NCBI GenBank assembly: GCA_963931435.1
Contig: OZ007012.1
Coordinates: forward strand, 1 to 64,000
Length of the DNA stretch: 64,000 nt
Source of the DNA: Coprousia sp963931435
Lineage (GTDB): Bacteria; Actinomycetota; Coriobacteriia; Coriobacteriales; Coriobacteriaceae
Reading direction: 5' to 3'
Shown here piece by piece: positions 25,769 through 34,604 of the stretch. The position numbers and the translations under genes are program-made. Under the pieces are notes generated by a model. That model had not been told where the DNA came from, searched no databases, and saw nothing but the letters and a program-made list of their open reading frames with translations. Within the stretch, counting starts at the first letter, position 1. The number at the start of each line of letters is the position of its first letter.

Positions 25769-28024
25769 ATGGCTGATACTGCCACTTTCGGCTCTTACGG
25801 TTGGATGGGTCAGATCGCCCGTGTCAACCTCTCGTCGGGCGAGATTACCGAGGAGTCCGACGAGGCCATGCAGGCCGATTTCATCGGCGGCATGGGTTTT
25901 GCGAACAAGATCATGTACGACGAGGTGCCCGCTGGTACCACTTGGGATGCGCCTGAGAACAAGGCCGTTCTGGCGGTCGGCCCGCTGACCGGCTCCGGCG
26001 TGCCCCTGGCGGGCCGTTCCACCTGGGCGACGCTTTCCACGTTCACCACGGATTACCTCGTGGTCGACGCCCACTGTGGCGGCAACCTGGGTGCCCAGCT
26101 CAAGTACTCCGGCCATGACGGCCTCATCATCGAGGGCGTCTCGGAGAAGCCGGTCTACATCCTGATCGAGGACGACAAGATCTCGATCGAGGACGCCTCC
26201 GCCGTCTGGGGCAAGGGAACCCGTGAGACCACCGAGGCCCTGTGCAAGAAGCACGGCTTGGAGTGCTGCGTGGCCGCCATCGGCCCGGCGGGCGAGAACC
26301 TGCTCCCCTACGCCTGCGTCATGAATACCCGCAGCCACTCCGCGGGCGCGGGCCTGGGCGCGGTGCTGGGCTCCAAGAAGTGCAAGGCCGTCGTGGTCAA
26401 GGGCACCAAGGCCGTCAACGTCGCCGATCCGCAGATGGTCTCCGACCTCTCCGACTACATGATCGCCGAGGTCATCGGCTCCAACAACAACCACGTCGTG
26501 CCGAGCACCCAGCAGTCCTGGGCTGAGTACTACGACGCTGGCTCGCGTTGGACCGCGCGCAAGGGCCTGTACTGGGCTGCCGCCGAGGGCGGCCCCATCG
26601 AGACGGGCGAGCCCAAGCCCTTCGAGCCCAACACCATGGGCTACCGCTGCATGAAGTCCACCAAGGACATGGGCCCCGAGGCCGAGAAGTACACCGTCAA
26701 GATGGCCGGTTGCCACGGCTGCCCCGTGCGCTGCTACTCGATGATCCGGGACCCGCGCGTCCTCGAGGCCACCGGTTACGCTTCCTCCGGCAACACCTGC
26801 GTGCCGAACTTCCCGTTCTCCACTTACATGCAGCCGATCATGAAGGCCTCCCATATCAAGAACGATGAGGGCGTCAACACCGATACCGCGGTGTTCTATG
26901 ATCAGCTTATCTCCGCAACCGTGGACGATTTGGGTCTGTGGTGCAACTACGCGCAGCTCTACCGCGATATCGCTTGGACCTACAGCCAGGGGATCCTCGC
27001 TGAGCACATTCCTGCCGACCAGATGGCCGAGTACAACTTCGACGCCATCATGAACGACGGCGACCCCACCTCCTTCATCAAGATCCTGGTGGACATCTCC
27101 TCCAACGACGTGGAAAACAAGCCCATCGCTCTGCTGGGCCATGGTCCTGTCGTATGGTGCAAGGAGTGGAACCACATGGAGTGGTTCGACAACGCGACCT
27201 CCTGCATGATCAACTACCGCGGCTGGCCGGTGCACCACGCCATCGAGTGCTTCGCCCAGGTGGGCGGCCTGTACAACATGGTCTTCAACCGCGACGACAT
27301 GATCCACTCCGCCGTCAACTTCCAGGGCTGCGGCCTGCCGTTCGAGCTCAAGCAGGAGATGGCCGCCGAGATGTGGGGCGACGCCTCCGCCATCGACGAC
27401 AACAAGAACTACACCCCGATGAACGAGTACAAGGCGGAGTTCTGCTGGTGGAGCATCGTCACCGACGTGCTGCATGACTGCCTGACCCTGTGCAACTGGG
27501 TGTGGCCCATGGCCATGGCGCCCGCCAAGGAGCGCAGCTACCGCGGTGACCTCGACCTCGAGGCGCAGTTCTACACCGCGGTCACCGGCCAGGAGGTCAC
27601 GATCGACGACCTCTACAAGGCCGCCGAGCGCGTCATGACCCTGCAGCGCGCCAACACCGCGCGCGGCATGCGCGATGCCGAGGGCAACCTGGGCTGCAAC
27701 GACTTCCGCAACGTGCACGACACCGTGACCGAGTGGGTGTTCACCAAGGATCCGGACATCGAGCCGTTCACCCCGGGTACCGACAAGATGGAGCGCGAGG
27801 ACTGGCAGACGGGCCTCACGATGCTCTACCAGCGCTTCGGCTGGGACGAGGAGCTGGGCTGCCCCACCAAGGAGTGCCTGAACGACCTCGGTCTCACCGA
27901 CGTCGCGTCCGACCTCGAGGAGCTCGGCCTTCTGACCGAGGGCGGCAAGGGCTTCGACGAGCGCACGCGCACCTACGCTGGCTGCCTTGCCCAGTATTGC
28001 GGCGACAACCCGGCGCTTGCCTAG
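25769..28024 (+). CDS. Aldehyde ferredoxin oxidoreductase family, tungsto/molybdopterin enzyme
   Basis: The protein has 751 residues; archaeal AOR has about 605, and this longer type is closer to the YdhV-like branch. The [4Fe-4S] ligands CHGCPVRC (C315, C318, C322) and a later Cys in FQGCGLP (C521) match the family pattern. The N-terminal domain has the AOR-type GGNLGAQLKYSGHDGLIIEG segment. The enzyme should oxidise aldehydes or reduce carboxylic acids with a bis-pterin W or Mo centre. It has no signal peptide; export could only occur as a complex with the Tat-signal ferredoxin encoded just upstream. The physiological substrate cannot be read from sequence. Confidence 0.9.
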   Translation: MADTATFGSYGWMGQIARVNLSSGEITEESDEAMQADFIGGMGFANKIMYDEVPAGTTWDAPENKAVLAVGPLTGSGVPLAGRSTWATLSTFTTDYLVVDAHCGGNLGAQLKYSGHDGLIIEGVSEKPVYILIEDDKISIEDASAVWGKGTRETTEALCKKHGLECCVAAIGPAGENLLPYACVMNTRSHSAGAGLGAVLGSKKCKAVVVKGTKAVNVADPQMVSDLSDYMIAEVIGSNNNHVVPSTQQSWAEYYDAGSRWTARKGLYWAAAEGGPIETGEPKPFEPNTMGYRCMKSTKDMGPEAEKYTVKMAGCHGCPVRCYSMIRDPRVLEATGYASSGNTCVPNFPFSTYMQPIMKASHIKNDEGVNTDTAVFYDQLISATVDDLGLWCNYAQLYRDIAWTYSQGILAEHIPADQMAEYNFDAIMNDGDPTSFIKILVDISSNDVENKPIALLGHGPVVWCKEWNHMEWFDNATSCMINYRGWPVHHAIECFAQVGGLYNMVFNRDDMIHSAVNFQGCGLPFELKQEMAAEMWGDASAIDDNKNYTPMNEYKAEFCWWSIVTDVLHDCLTLCNWVWPMAMAPAKERSYRGDLDLEAQFYTAVTGQEVTIDDLYKAAERVMTLQRANTARGMRDAEGNLGCNDFRNVHDTVTEWVFTKDPDIEPFTPGTDKMEREDWQTGLTMLYQRFGWDEELGCPTKECLNDLGLTDVASDLEELGLLTEGGKGFDERTRTYAGCLAQYCGDNPALA

Positions 28025-28044
28025 TTGCCTGAGAGGAGATAGCA

Positions 28045-28719
28045 ATGGCTGAAGAGAAGAAGGAGAGCACCGGCACCACCGAGGCTGCTCCTAAGAAGAA
28101 GGTCAATTGGCGTGCGAAGCGCCTGCCCATCGCAATCGCCGCCGTCGTGGTGGTCGCGGTGCTGGGCGTCGCCGGCTGGGCCTGGCGCGCCACCCCCGAG
28201 TACTGCAGCACCATGTGCCACAACACCATGGGCAAGTACTACGACTCGTTTGTGAACGACACCACTTCGCTCGCTTATGCGCACAAGGGCGTCGTCGACG
28301 GCCAGTGCCTGGGCTGCCATGAACAGACTCTCTCGCAGATGGGCAGCCAGATCGCCGCGCAGCTTTCCGGCGATTACACCACCCCGCTCGAGAAGGCCAC
28401 GTTCTCCAACGAGTTCTGCCTGCAGAGCGGCTGCCACACCGGCGCCGGCGTGATGCCCGGGGCCACCGAGTCCTCGACGGCGAACCTGAGCTTCGATCCG
28501 CACAGCACCTACCATGGCGTGCAGCAGTGCAACTCCTGCCACCGCATGCATGACCAGAGCGTCTTCACCTGCGCGACCTGCCATCAGGTAGGCGCCTGGG
28601 AGGGCGAGGCCGGCGTGCCCGAGGGCTGGCACGTCCAGGATCTGGGCTATGGCAAGGAGGGCGCGGTGCCCGATGGCTGGACCACCCCCGACCTGTTCGA
28701 GGCTTCCACCACCAAGTAG
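28045..28719 (+). CDS. Membrane-anchored five-haem c-type cytochrome, NapC/NrfH-like
   Basis: The protein has 224 residues. A single N-terminal helix (~27-47) anchors it, with the haem domain outside. Five haem attachment sites are visible: C54xxxCH59, C88xxCH92, C125xxxxCH131, C162xxCH166 and C176xxCH180; two of them have non-standard spacing. NapC/NrfH proteins take electrons from menaquinol and pass them to a partner reductase. It is the third gene of the ferredoxin-AOR operon, 20 bp downstream, and ends at a strong terminator. It requires cytochrome c maturation, encoded at 52-58 kb. Confidence 0.88.
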   Translation: MAEEKKESTGTTEAAPKKKVNWRAKRLPIAIAAVVVVAVLGVAGWAWRATPEYCSTMCHNTMGKYYDSFVNDTTSLAYAHKGVVDGQCLGCHEQTLSQMGSQIAAQLSGDYTTPLEKATFSNEFCLQSGCHTGAGVMPGATESSTANLSFDPHSTYHGVQQCNSCHRMHDQSVFTCATCHQVGAWEGEAGVPEGWHVQDLGYGKEGAVPDGWTTPDLFEASTTK

Positions 28720-28740
28720 TCCTTGCTGAAGCGAGGCCAG

Positions 28741-28770
28741 AGCCCCCGGACGCGCGTCCGGGGGCTTTTT
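28741..28770 (+). terminator. Terminator of the oxidoreductase operon
   Basis: A perfect 12-bp G+C-rich stem with a short loop is followed by TTTTT, 21 bp after the cytochrome stop codon. Confidence 0.92.
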
Positions 28771-28792
28771 CATGCGCATCGTGCAAAGCTGC

Positions 28793-28798
28793 TATAGT
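28793..28798 (+). promoter_or_regulatory. Putative -10 box for the TSCPD gene
   Basis: TATAGT lies 76 bp upstream of the TSCPD start, immediately after the preceding terminator. No convincing -35. Confidence 0.4.
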
Positions 28799-28873
28799 GG
28801 GGGAGGCCCTGCGGGGTACAAGGTATCAATCCATCCGGCCGCGCACCCCGCGCGCCGCGCAAAGGAGGTAGCC

Positions 28874-29140
28874 ATGGTCTCCATCGATTTCACGCCGAGC
28901 GGCGTCTGCTCGCGCAACATCCACGTCGACCTGTCCGATGACGGCAGCACTATCGAGGGCTGCTCGTTCGTGGGCGGCTGCAACGGCAACCTCAAAGCCG
29001 TCTCCAAGCTGGTGACCGGTAGGAGCGTCGACGAGGTGACGTCCATCCTGCGCGGCAACACCTGCGGCGCCAAGCCCACCTCCTGCGCCGATCAGCTGTG
29101 TCGTGCCCTCGATGCGGCGCAGGAGCAGGCGCGGGCATGA
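28874..29140 (+). CDS. TSCPD-domain protein (TIGR03905 type)
   Basis: The protein has 88 residues, the usual length of this small family. Conserved features are the GVCSRNI segment, the glycine/cysteine pair in CSFVGGCNGNL and the C-terminal TCGAKPTSCADQL motif that resembles the domain found at the end of some ribonucleotide reductases. Family function is unknown; metal binding by the cysteines is plausible. The start has AAAGGAGG five bases upstream. Its stop codon overlaps the next gene's ATG (ATGA), so the two are translationally coupled. Confidence 0.85.
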   Translation: MVSIDFTPSGVCSRNIHVDLSDDGSTIEGCSFVGGCNGNLKAVSKLVTGRSVDEVTSILRGNTCGAKPTSCADQLCRALDAAQEQARA

Positions 29141-30339
29141 AGCGCGGCGTCACCCGCCGGCGCTTCACCCTCGGCACGCTTGCGGCGACGGGCGCGGGGC
29201 TTGCCGCGATAACCCTGAGCTCATGCGGGCAGTCCGGCGAGAAGGAGGCCACCGGTGAGCCGCAGGTGGTGACCGATGAGTCGCAGGTGATCGGCGTGCT
29301 GGACGGCGACTACGCCGAGGCCGAGTGTCCCTACCAGGCGCAGGCCACCTACACGCTGCCGCTGGGCACGGTGCTCTTCCACACGGGCGGTGCCTGGGCG
29401 GCGGCGCTGTTCACGCCGGCATCGGCGCGCTCGGTCAACACGCTGGGGTGCTTCAGCCTGACGAGCGGGAACGCGGTGACGCTCCTGGAGACCGCCACGC
29501 AGGGCGCGGCCTACAGCTTCTTCGACGTGCGCTGCACCGACAGCGTGTTCGCATGGGTCGAGATCAACTACACCGATCGCTCGTGGCTGCTGCTGGCGCA
29601 GGGCTTCGCCGACGGCATGCTCTCCGGCGAGCCGGTGCAACTCGACGCGGGCGACATCGACTGGGAGCCGCCGCGCTTCACCGCCTGGGGGGGTTGCGTC
29701 ATCTGGCAGAAGATGCCGTTGGCCACGGGCAACAGCTCCGCTGAGGATTCCCATTGCTATCTGTGGGAGCTCGGTCAGACCGAGGGGCGCGAGCTGTGGA
29801 CCAGCACGGGTCGCTTCGCTGGCTCGCCGCATGTGGCAGATGGGATCCTCACCATCGCGCCACGCGTGCTGAACGATGACGGCGTCTACTACGGCATGAC
29901 GGCCATCGATCTGACGGACGGGAACGACACCCAGCGCGACCAGCTCGTGCTGCCCTCGTCCGTGGCGCCATTCGAGGCGGTCTACATGAACGGGAGCTTC
30001 GCGTTCTCCATCGAGGCATCCTATGATGGTCGCGGCAGTTTGGGCAACATGGGCACCTTCATCGGGCGCGAGGGCGGACCCTACGTCTACGTGCGCCGCG
30101 AGCCGGCGGCCTGCGTGGCCGGCAAGGGCTCGCGCTACCTGGTCAAGGCGCAGTCCTCGCATTTCGTGGTGGATACCGAGGCGCAGACCTACGCCACGCT
30201 CGCCTCGCCGGATCGAAGCGTCGATTACGGCGACTGGCCGGCAAGCGAGGGTGCGTGCGACCTGTTTCTCAGCTACGCAACCACGCGCAACGCTCAGGGC
30301 GTGCCCGAAGTCGTGACGGCGCGCGTGTTCAGCCTGTAA
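29137..30339 (+). CDS. Tat-type lipoprotein of unknown function
   Basis: The protein has 400 residues. It begins with TRRRFTLGTLAATGAG and a lipobox LSSC, so it looks like a Tat-exported lipoprotein. The body is rich in beta-strand patterns with regularly spaced Trp and Gly-Gly turns, consistent with a beta-propeller, but I see no catalytic motif. It overlaps the TSCPD gene by four bases (ATGA). It precedes a two-component system by 160 bp with a probable promoter in between, so co-regulation is uncertain. Confidence 0.7.
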   Translation: MKRGVTRRRFTLGTLAATGAGLAAITLSSCGQSGEKEATGEPQVVTDESQVIGVLDGDYAEAECPYQAQATYTLPLGTVLFHTGGAWAAALFTPASARSVNTLGCFSLTSGNAVTLLETATQGAAYSFFDVRCTDSVFAWVEINYTDRSWLLLAQGFADGMLSGEPVQLDAGDIDWEPPRFTAWGGCVIWQKMPLATGNSSAEDSHCYLWELGQTEGRELWTSTGRFAGSPHVADGILTIAPRVLNDDGVYYGMTAIDLTDGNDTQRDQLVLPSSVAPFEAVYMNGSFAFSIEASYDGRGSLGNMGTFIGREGGPYVYVRREPAACVAGKGSRYLVKAQSSHFVVDTEAQTYATLASPDRSVDYGDWPASEGACDLFLSYATTRNAQGVPEVVTARVFSL

Positions 30340-30456
30340 CAAATCGCGCGCTTCTGGGCATAATGCCCTCAGGCTGCCGGCCGTCCGTGGGCGGCTTCTT
30401 CTGACCGCTCACGCGAGCCGAGGAGCTCCCCGGCGAGCGCGCGCCGCCGCGTGCGC

Positions 30457-30462
30457 TACAAT
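30457..30462 (+). promoter_or_regulatory. Putative -10 box for the two-component system
   Basis: TACAAT lies 38 bp upstream of the response regulator start. No clear -35 hexamer is present. Confidence 0.4.
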
Positions 30463-30499
30463 GTTGGAGTTATTTGGACTGAGATGAGGAGGCCTTGCC

Positions 30500-31240
30500 A
30501 TGGCTTCAGACGCGAAGCGCATCCTGCTTGTGGAAGACGAGAAAGCGATCCGCGATGCCGTCGCCGCATACCTCGATCGCGAGGGGTATTGGGTCGTCGG
30601 CGTGGGCGATGGCCAGGCGGCCGTCGAGGAGTTCGAGAAGCACAACTTCGATCTGGTGATCCTCGACCTCATGCTCCCCAAGCTCTCAGGCGAGCGCGTC
30701 TGCCGCTTCATCCGCGACAAGACCTCGGTGGTGCCCATCATCATGCTCACCGCGAAGGGCGAGGTCGAGGACCGCATCATCGGCTTCGAGCTGGGTGCGG
30801 ACGATTACATCGTCAAGCCCTTCTCCCCGCGCGAGCTGGTGGCCCGCGTGCGCGCCATTTTCCGCCGCGCCCACACTGAACCGCAGGTTGAAGTGCTCGA
30901 TTTCGGCGATCTGGTCATCGACATCTCGGGTCACAAGATTTTGGTCAACGGCAAGAACGTCGACCTCACGGCTTCCGAGTTCAAGCTTCTGGCGACGCTC
31001 GCCCGTCACCCGGGCCGCGTCTACAACCGCATGGAGCTCGTCGAGAAGGTGCTCGGCTATGATTTCGAGGGCTACGAGCGCACCATCGACAGCCATGTCA
31101 AGAACCTGCGCGCCAAGCTGGGCGACGACCCGCGCCATCCCAAGTGGCTCTTCACCGTGCACGGCGTGGGCTATCGCTTCGAGGCCTACAAGCCCGAGGA
31201 GGGCGCGCAGGCCTCCGAGACGGCGAGCTCCAAGAAGTAG
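30500..31240 (+). CDS. OmpR/PhoB-family response regulator
   Basis: The protein has 246 residues. The receiver domain (~5-118) has the acidic pocket LVEDEKAIRD, the phospho-acceptor Asp in LVILDLMLPK and the conserved Lys in DDYIVKPF. The C-terminal winged helix (~130-228) ends with the usual RRRPH-like HGVGYRFE segment. It is followed 18 bp later by its sensor kinase. Target genes are not evident; adjacent genes are the lipoprotein and purC. Confidence 0.93.
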   Translation: MASDAKRILLVEDEKAIRDAVAAYLDREGYWVVGVGDGQAAVEEFEKHNFDLVILDLMLPKLSGERVCRFIRDKTSVVPIIMLTAKGEVEDRIIGFELGADDYIVKPFSPRELVARVRAIFRRAHTEPQVEVLDFGDLVIDISGHKILVNGKNVDLTASEFKLLATLARHPGRVYNRMELVEKVLGYDFEGYERTIDSHVKNLRAKLGDDPRHPKWLFTVHGVGYRFEAYKPEEGAQASETASSKK

Positions 31241-31258
31241 CCCAGGGTTTCCGCTCGC

Positions 31259-32836
31259 ATGGAAACGGGGAAAAAGAACAGGCAAGCGCCCGCACCGAGC
31301 AATCGCGCCAGCTGGAACACGCCGCGCCGCGATGGCCGTCCGGGCGTTTCGTATGCCACGCGTCTGGCGATGACCTTCGCGCTCACCTCGCTCATGACGG
31401 TGATCATCCTCATTGGCGTGGTCACCGTGGTGTGGAGCGGGGTGTTCAGCGAGTACGCCCGCACCAATATAGAAGATGCTGCCAGCCTGACCGCCCAGCG
31501 CCTGGCCGAGGCCTACGAGCAGGACGGCCCATGGACCACCGAGTACCTGGCACAGGTGGCCGAGTCCAACATCGCGAGCGACATCGGCCTGCAGGTGATG
31601 GATGCCGAGGGCACCGTCATCTACGACGATACCTGGCCGGTGGCGCCCGCGGCGGCGGCCGTCTCGGATGGCGACGGCAAGGGCGATGACGCGGCCGCCG
31701 CCGGCGACGGGGACGAGTCGGCGCAGGAGCGCCCCCGTTCGCACGCCCTCACCTCCTCGGCGCCCACCGACGCCCAGGGCTCGGTGACCGAACCGGTGGT
31801 GACCTCGGACGGCGTGGTGGTGGGGACCGTGCGCATGTGGGTGCTCGGTTCGGACGTGCTGCTCAGCAACGCCGACGCGGCGTTCCGCGAGAAGACGTTC
31901 AACGCCATGACGCTGGCGGCCCTGATTGCCATCTGCATCTCCATCTTCGTGGGCATCCTGGTCTCGCGCATGCTCACCAATCCCATCCGCCGCATCACCT
32001 CGACCGCCAAGCAGATCCGCGACGGCGATTGGTCGGCGCGCACGGGCATGCACGGCGATGACGAGATCGACCGCCTAGGTGAGACGTTTGACGAGATGAC
32101 CACCTCGCTCGAGCGCGACCTCAAGCATGAGAAGCGCATCACCTCCGATGTGGCGCACGAGCTGCGCACCCCGCTCATGGGCATGCTCGCCACCGTCGAG
32201 GCCATGCAAGACGGCGTCATGCCCACCGATGACGAGCACCTTGAGATCGTGGCGTCCGAGACGCGGCGCCTCTCGCGCCTGGTGCAGCAGATGCTCGACC
32301 TCTCCCGCCAGGAATCGCGCACCGCCCCGATGAACATCCAGTCGGTGGATGTGGTCTCGTTCGTGCGACGCATCGTCAATTCCCAGCAGCAGCTCTTCCA
32401 GGCGCACGATTTGCGCCTGCGGTTCTCTGACGAGACGCAGGATCGCTCGACGAACGTCGAGATGGACCCCGATATGATCACGCAGGCCGTGGTCAACATC
32501 ATGTCCAACGCCATGCGCTACACCCCCGAGGGCGGCTGGGTGATCGTGACGGTGAAGATGGAGCGCAAGGAGGCGCTCATCTCGGTGTCCGATACGGGCA
32601 TCGGCATCGCCAAGGAGGATCTGTCGCGCATCTTCAGCCGGTTCTGGCGCGCCGACGCCAGCCGCGCCCGCGAGGCCGGCGGCTTGGGCGTGGGCCTCTC
32701 GCTCACCAAGCAGATCGTCGAGCGGCACAACGGCTACATCGCGGTCGAATCGGAACTTGAAAAAGGTACGACGTTTACGATTCATCTCCCGCGCGAGCAC
32801 ACGCCCGAAGTTCCTTCAACTACAATGGATGATTAG
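31259..32836 (+). CDS. Sensor histidine kinase
   Basis: The protein has 525 residues. An N-terminal helix (~38-62), an external sensor region with an acidic Ala/Asp/Gly-rich stretch (~135-165), a second helix (~212-237), a HAMP domain, the HisKA phospho-acceptor (SDVAHELRTPLMG) and a HATPase domain with boxes NIMSNAMRYTP, SDTGIGIAKED and GLGVGLSLTK are seen. It pairs with the upstream response regulator. The acidic low-complexity part of the sensor region has no known ligand-binding fold that I recognise. Ribosome site weak, so the start is less certain. Confidence 0.92.
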   Translation: METGKKNRQAPAPSNRASWNTPRRDGRPGVSYATRLAMTFALTSLMTVIILIGVVTVVWSGVFSEYARTNIEDAASLTAQRLAEAYEQDGPWTTEYLAQVAESNIASDIGLQVMDAEGTVIYDDTWPVAPAAAAVSDGDGKGDDAAAAGDGDESAQERPRSHALTSSAPTDAQGSVTEPVVTSDGVVVGTVRMWVLGSDVLLSNADAAFREKTFNAMTLAALIAICISIFVGILVSRMLTNPIRRITSTAKQIRDGDWSARTGMHGDDEIDRLGETFDEMTTSLERDLKHEKRITSDVAHELRTPLMGMLATVEAMQDGVMPTDDEHLEIVASETRRLSRLVQQMLDLSRQESRTAPMNIQSVDVVSFVRRIVNSQQQLFQAHDLRLRFSDETQDRSTNVEMDPDMITQAVVNIMSNAMRYTPEGGWVIVTVKMERKEALISVSDTGIGIAKEDLSRIFSRFWRADASRAREAGGLGVGLSLTKQIVERHNGYIAVESELEKGTTFTIHLPREHTPEVPSTTMDD

Positions 32837-32901
32837 CCTGCGCCGACCTGCAGCCTGAGCGCGGGCTCGTACGTCCCTGCGGTGAATAAGGAGTGTTTGA
32901 C

Positions 32902-33789
32902 GTGGCATCCATGGAGCGCCGTCCCGATTCGCGCGGAAAGGTCCGCGATATCTATCAGGCAGGGGATAACCTGCTCATGGTCGCGACCGACCGCATCTCG
33001 GCTTTCGACTACATCCTGCCGGATGAGATCCCCTACAAGGGCGAGGTGCTCAACCGCATCTCGGCGTTCTGGTTCGACAAGTTCGCCGACCTGGTGCCCA
33101 ACCATCTGGTGTCCATCGATCCGGCCGATTTCCCCGCCGAGTTCGCCGAGTACCGCGACTACCTCTCCGGCCGCGCCATGCTGGTGCGCCGTGCCGAGCC
33201 CATCATGATCGAGTGCATCGTACGCGGCTATCTCACCGGTTCGGGTAAGAAGACCTACGACCAGGACGGCACCGTGTGCGGCATCAAGCTGCCCGCCGGC
33301 CTCACCGAGGCCTCCAAGCTCCCCGAGCCGCTGTTCACGCCGTCCACCAAGGCCGCGCTGGGCGATCACGACGAGAACATCTCGTTCGAGCGCACGGTCG
33401 AGATCGTCGGCGCTGACATCGCCGAGCAGATCCGCGACCTCTCCCTCAAGATCTACACCGCCGCAGCCGAGTACGCCGCGACACGCGGCATCATCATCGC
33501 CGACACCAAGTTCGAGTTCGGCATCATCGACGGCAAGGTGACGCTCATCGACGAGTGCCTCACCCCCGATTCGAGTCGCTTCTGGCCCGCCGACTCCTAT
33601 GAGGAGGGCAAGGTCCAGCCCAGCTACGACAAGCAGTACGTGCGCGACTGGCTGCGCGCCAACTGGAATTTCGAGGGCGACGCGCCGCATCTGCCGGCCG
33701 AGGTCATCGAGGGCACCTCGGAGCGCTATCGCGAGGCCTACCAGATCATCACCGGCACCGAGTTCAAGAGCATGAAGGAGACCTGCTAG
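32902..33789 (+). CDS. purC: Phosphoribosylaminoimidazole-succinocarboxamide synthase
   Basis: The protein has 295 residues, typical of the longer PurC form. It has the SAICAR synthetase signatures (VRGYLTGSGKK, and later FEFGIIDGKVTLIDE and PDSSRFWP). It joins aspartate to CAIR using ATP in purine synthesis. The GTG at 32902 has AAGGAG eight bases upstream; ATG 32911 is an alternative. The next gene starts immediately after the stop codon. Confidence 0.95.
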   Translation: MASMERRPDSRGKVRDIYQAGDNLLMVATDRISAFDYILPDEIPYKGEVLNRISAFWFDKFADLVPNHLVSIDPADFPAEFAEYRDYLSGRAMLVRRAEPIMIECIVRGYLTGSGKKTYDQDGTVCGIKLPAGLTEASKLPEPLFTPSTKAALGDHDENISFERTVEIVGADIAEQIRDLSLKIYTAAAEYAATRGIIIADTKFEFGIIDGKVTLIDECLTPDSSRFWPADSYEEGKVQPSYDKQYVRDWLRANWNFEGDAPHLPAEVIEGTSERYREAYQIITGTEFKSMKETC

Positions 33790-34455
33790 ATGAGCACCCG
33801 CAGCGCAACGAACAAGCGCACGTCGGAGCGCGAGTACACCGGCGCCACCCGCAAGGGTGCCACGTCGGCCAAGCTGGCGCGCCCCGCCGCGAGCTCGGTG
33901 CGCGTTGAGCCCGCGTCGGCACGCGAGCGCCGGCGCAAGGCGGAGCGCGGCGAGTCGCTCGTGGGCCTCTCCAAGGAGGAGAAGCGCGCCCGCAAGCGCG
34001 AGGAGCGTGCGCGTGAGGACCGCGCCTACTCCGCGTCCAACATCATGCTCAAGGAGGATCCCGAGTACCATAAGCGGCGTCGCGTGTTCTGGATTGTCCT
34101 GGGTGCGGTGATCGTGCTCACCGTGCTGGTGTGGGCCATGCTCACCGGCATCGTCCCCGTTCCGGAGCAGTTCAGCGGCATGGCCGAGGTCGTCTTCGTG
34201 ATCCTCGCCTACGCGTGCATCTTCGTCGCCTTCATCTACGACTTCGTGCGCGTGCGCCCGCTGCGCAACTACTACCGTGCCAAGGTGGACGGCATGTCCG
34301 ATACCAAGATCATCGAGTTCCTGGCGCTCTCGGGCGAGCTGGACGCCAAGGACGCCGCCAAGGGCGGCAAGTCCGGCGGTCACAAGGTTGAGCCCGCCAC
34401 CGAGGAGCCCGAGCGCAAGCGCGGTCCCAAGAAGAACCATCGTTCGCGCAGGTAG
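33790..34455 (+). CDS. Small membrane protein with charged termini
   Basis: The protein has 221 residues. The first ~95 and last ~50 residues are strongly basic and look disordered; two membrane helices (~99-120 and ~130-152) lie between them. The ATG directly follows the purC stop (no gap), so it is translated by re-initiation or coupling. I do not recognise a family. A terminator follows 40 bp downstream, closing the purC operon. Confidence 0.7.
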   Translation: MSTRSATNKRTSEREYTGATRKGATSAKLARPAASSVRVEPASARERRRKAERGESLVGLSKEEKRARKREERAREDRAYSASNIMLKEDPEYHKRRRVFWIVLGAVIVLTVLVWAMLTGIVPVPEQFSGMAEVVFVILAYACIFVAFIYDFVRVRPLRNYYRAKVDGMSDTKIIEFLALSGELDAKDAAKGGKSGGHKVEPATEEPERKRGPKKNHRSRR

Positions 34456-34494
34456 CGAGAGATCGCCACGCCTGCCGTTCGCATGCGCTGATAC

Positions 34495-34542
34495 GGCGTC
34501 TATCCCTCCGCTGGAGCGGCCGGGGGATAGGCGCCGTTTTTT
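34495..34542 (+). terminator. Terminator after purC operon
   Basis: A 12-bp stem (34495-34506 with 34524-34535, one G-U pair) is followed by GTTTTTT. Confidence 0.9.
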
Positions 34543-34604
34543 CAGGGAATGATAAGCGGGGCCGCACGGTCCCGCGTGTACGACCGACGAAAGGATACCC
34601 TGTG

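Noticed and set aside
30686..32053. Long minus-strand frame opposite the two-component system
   Set aside because: Low-complexity His/Arg/Gly-rich translation typical of antisense of G+C-rich genes; no family features.
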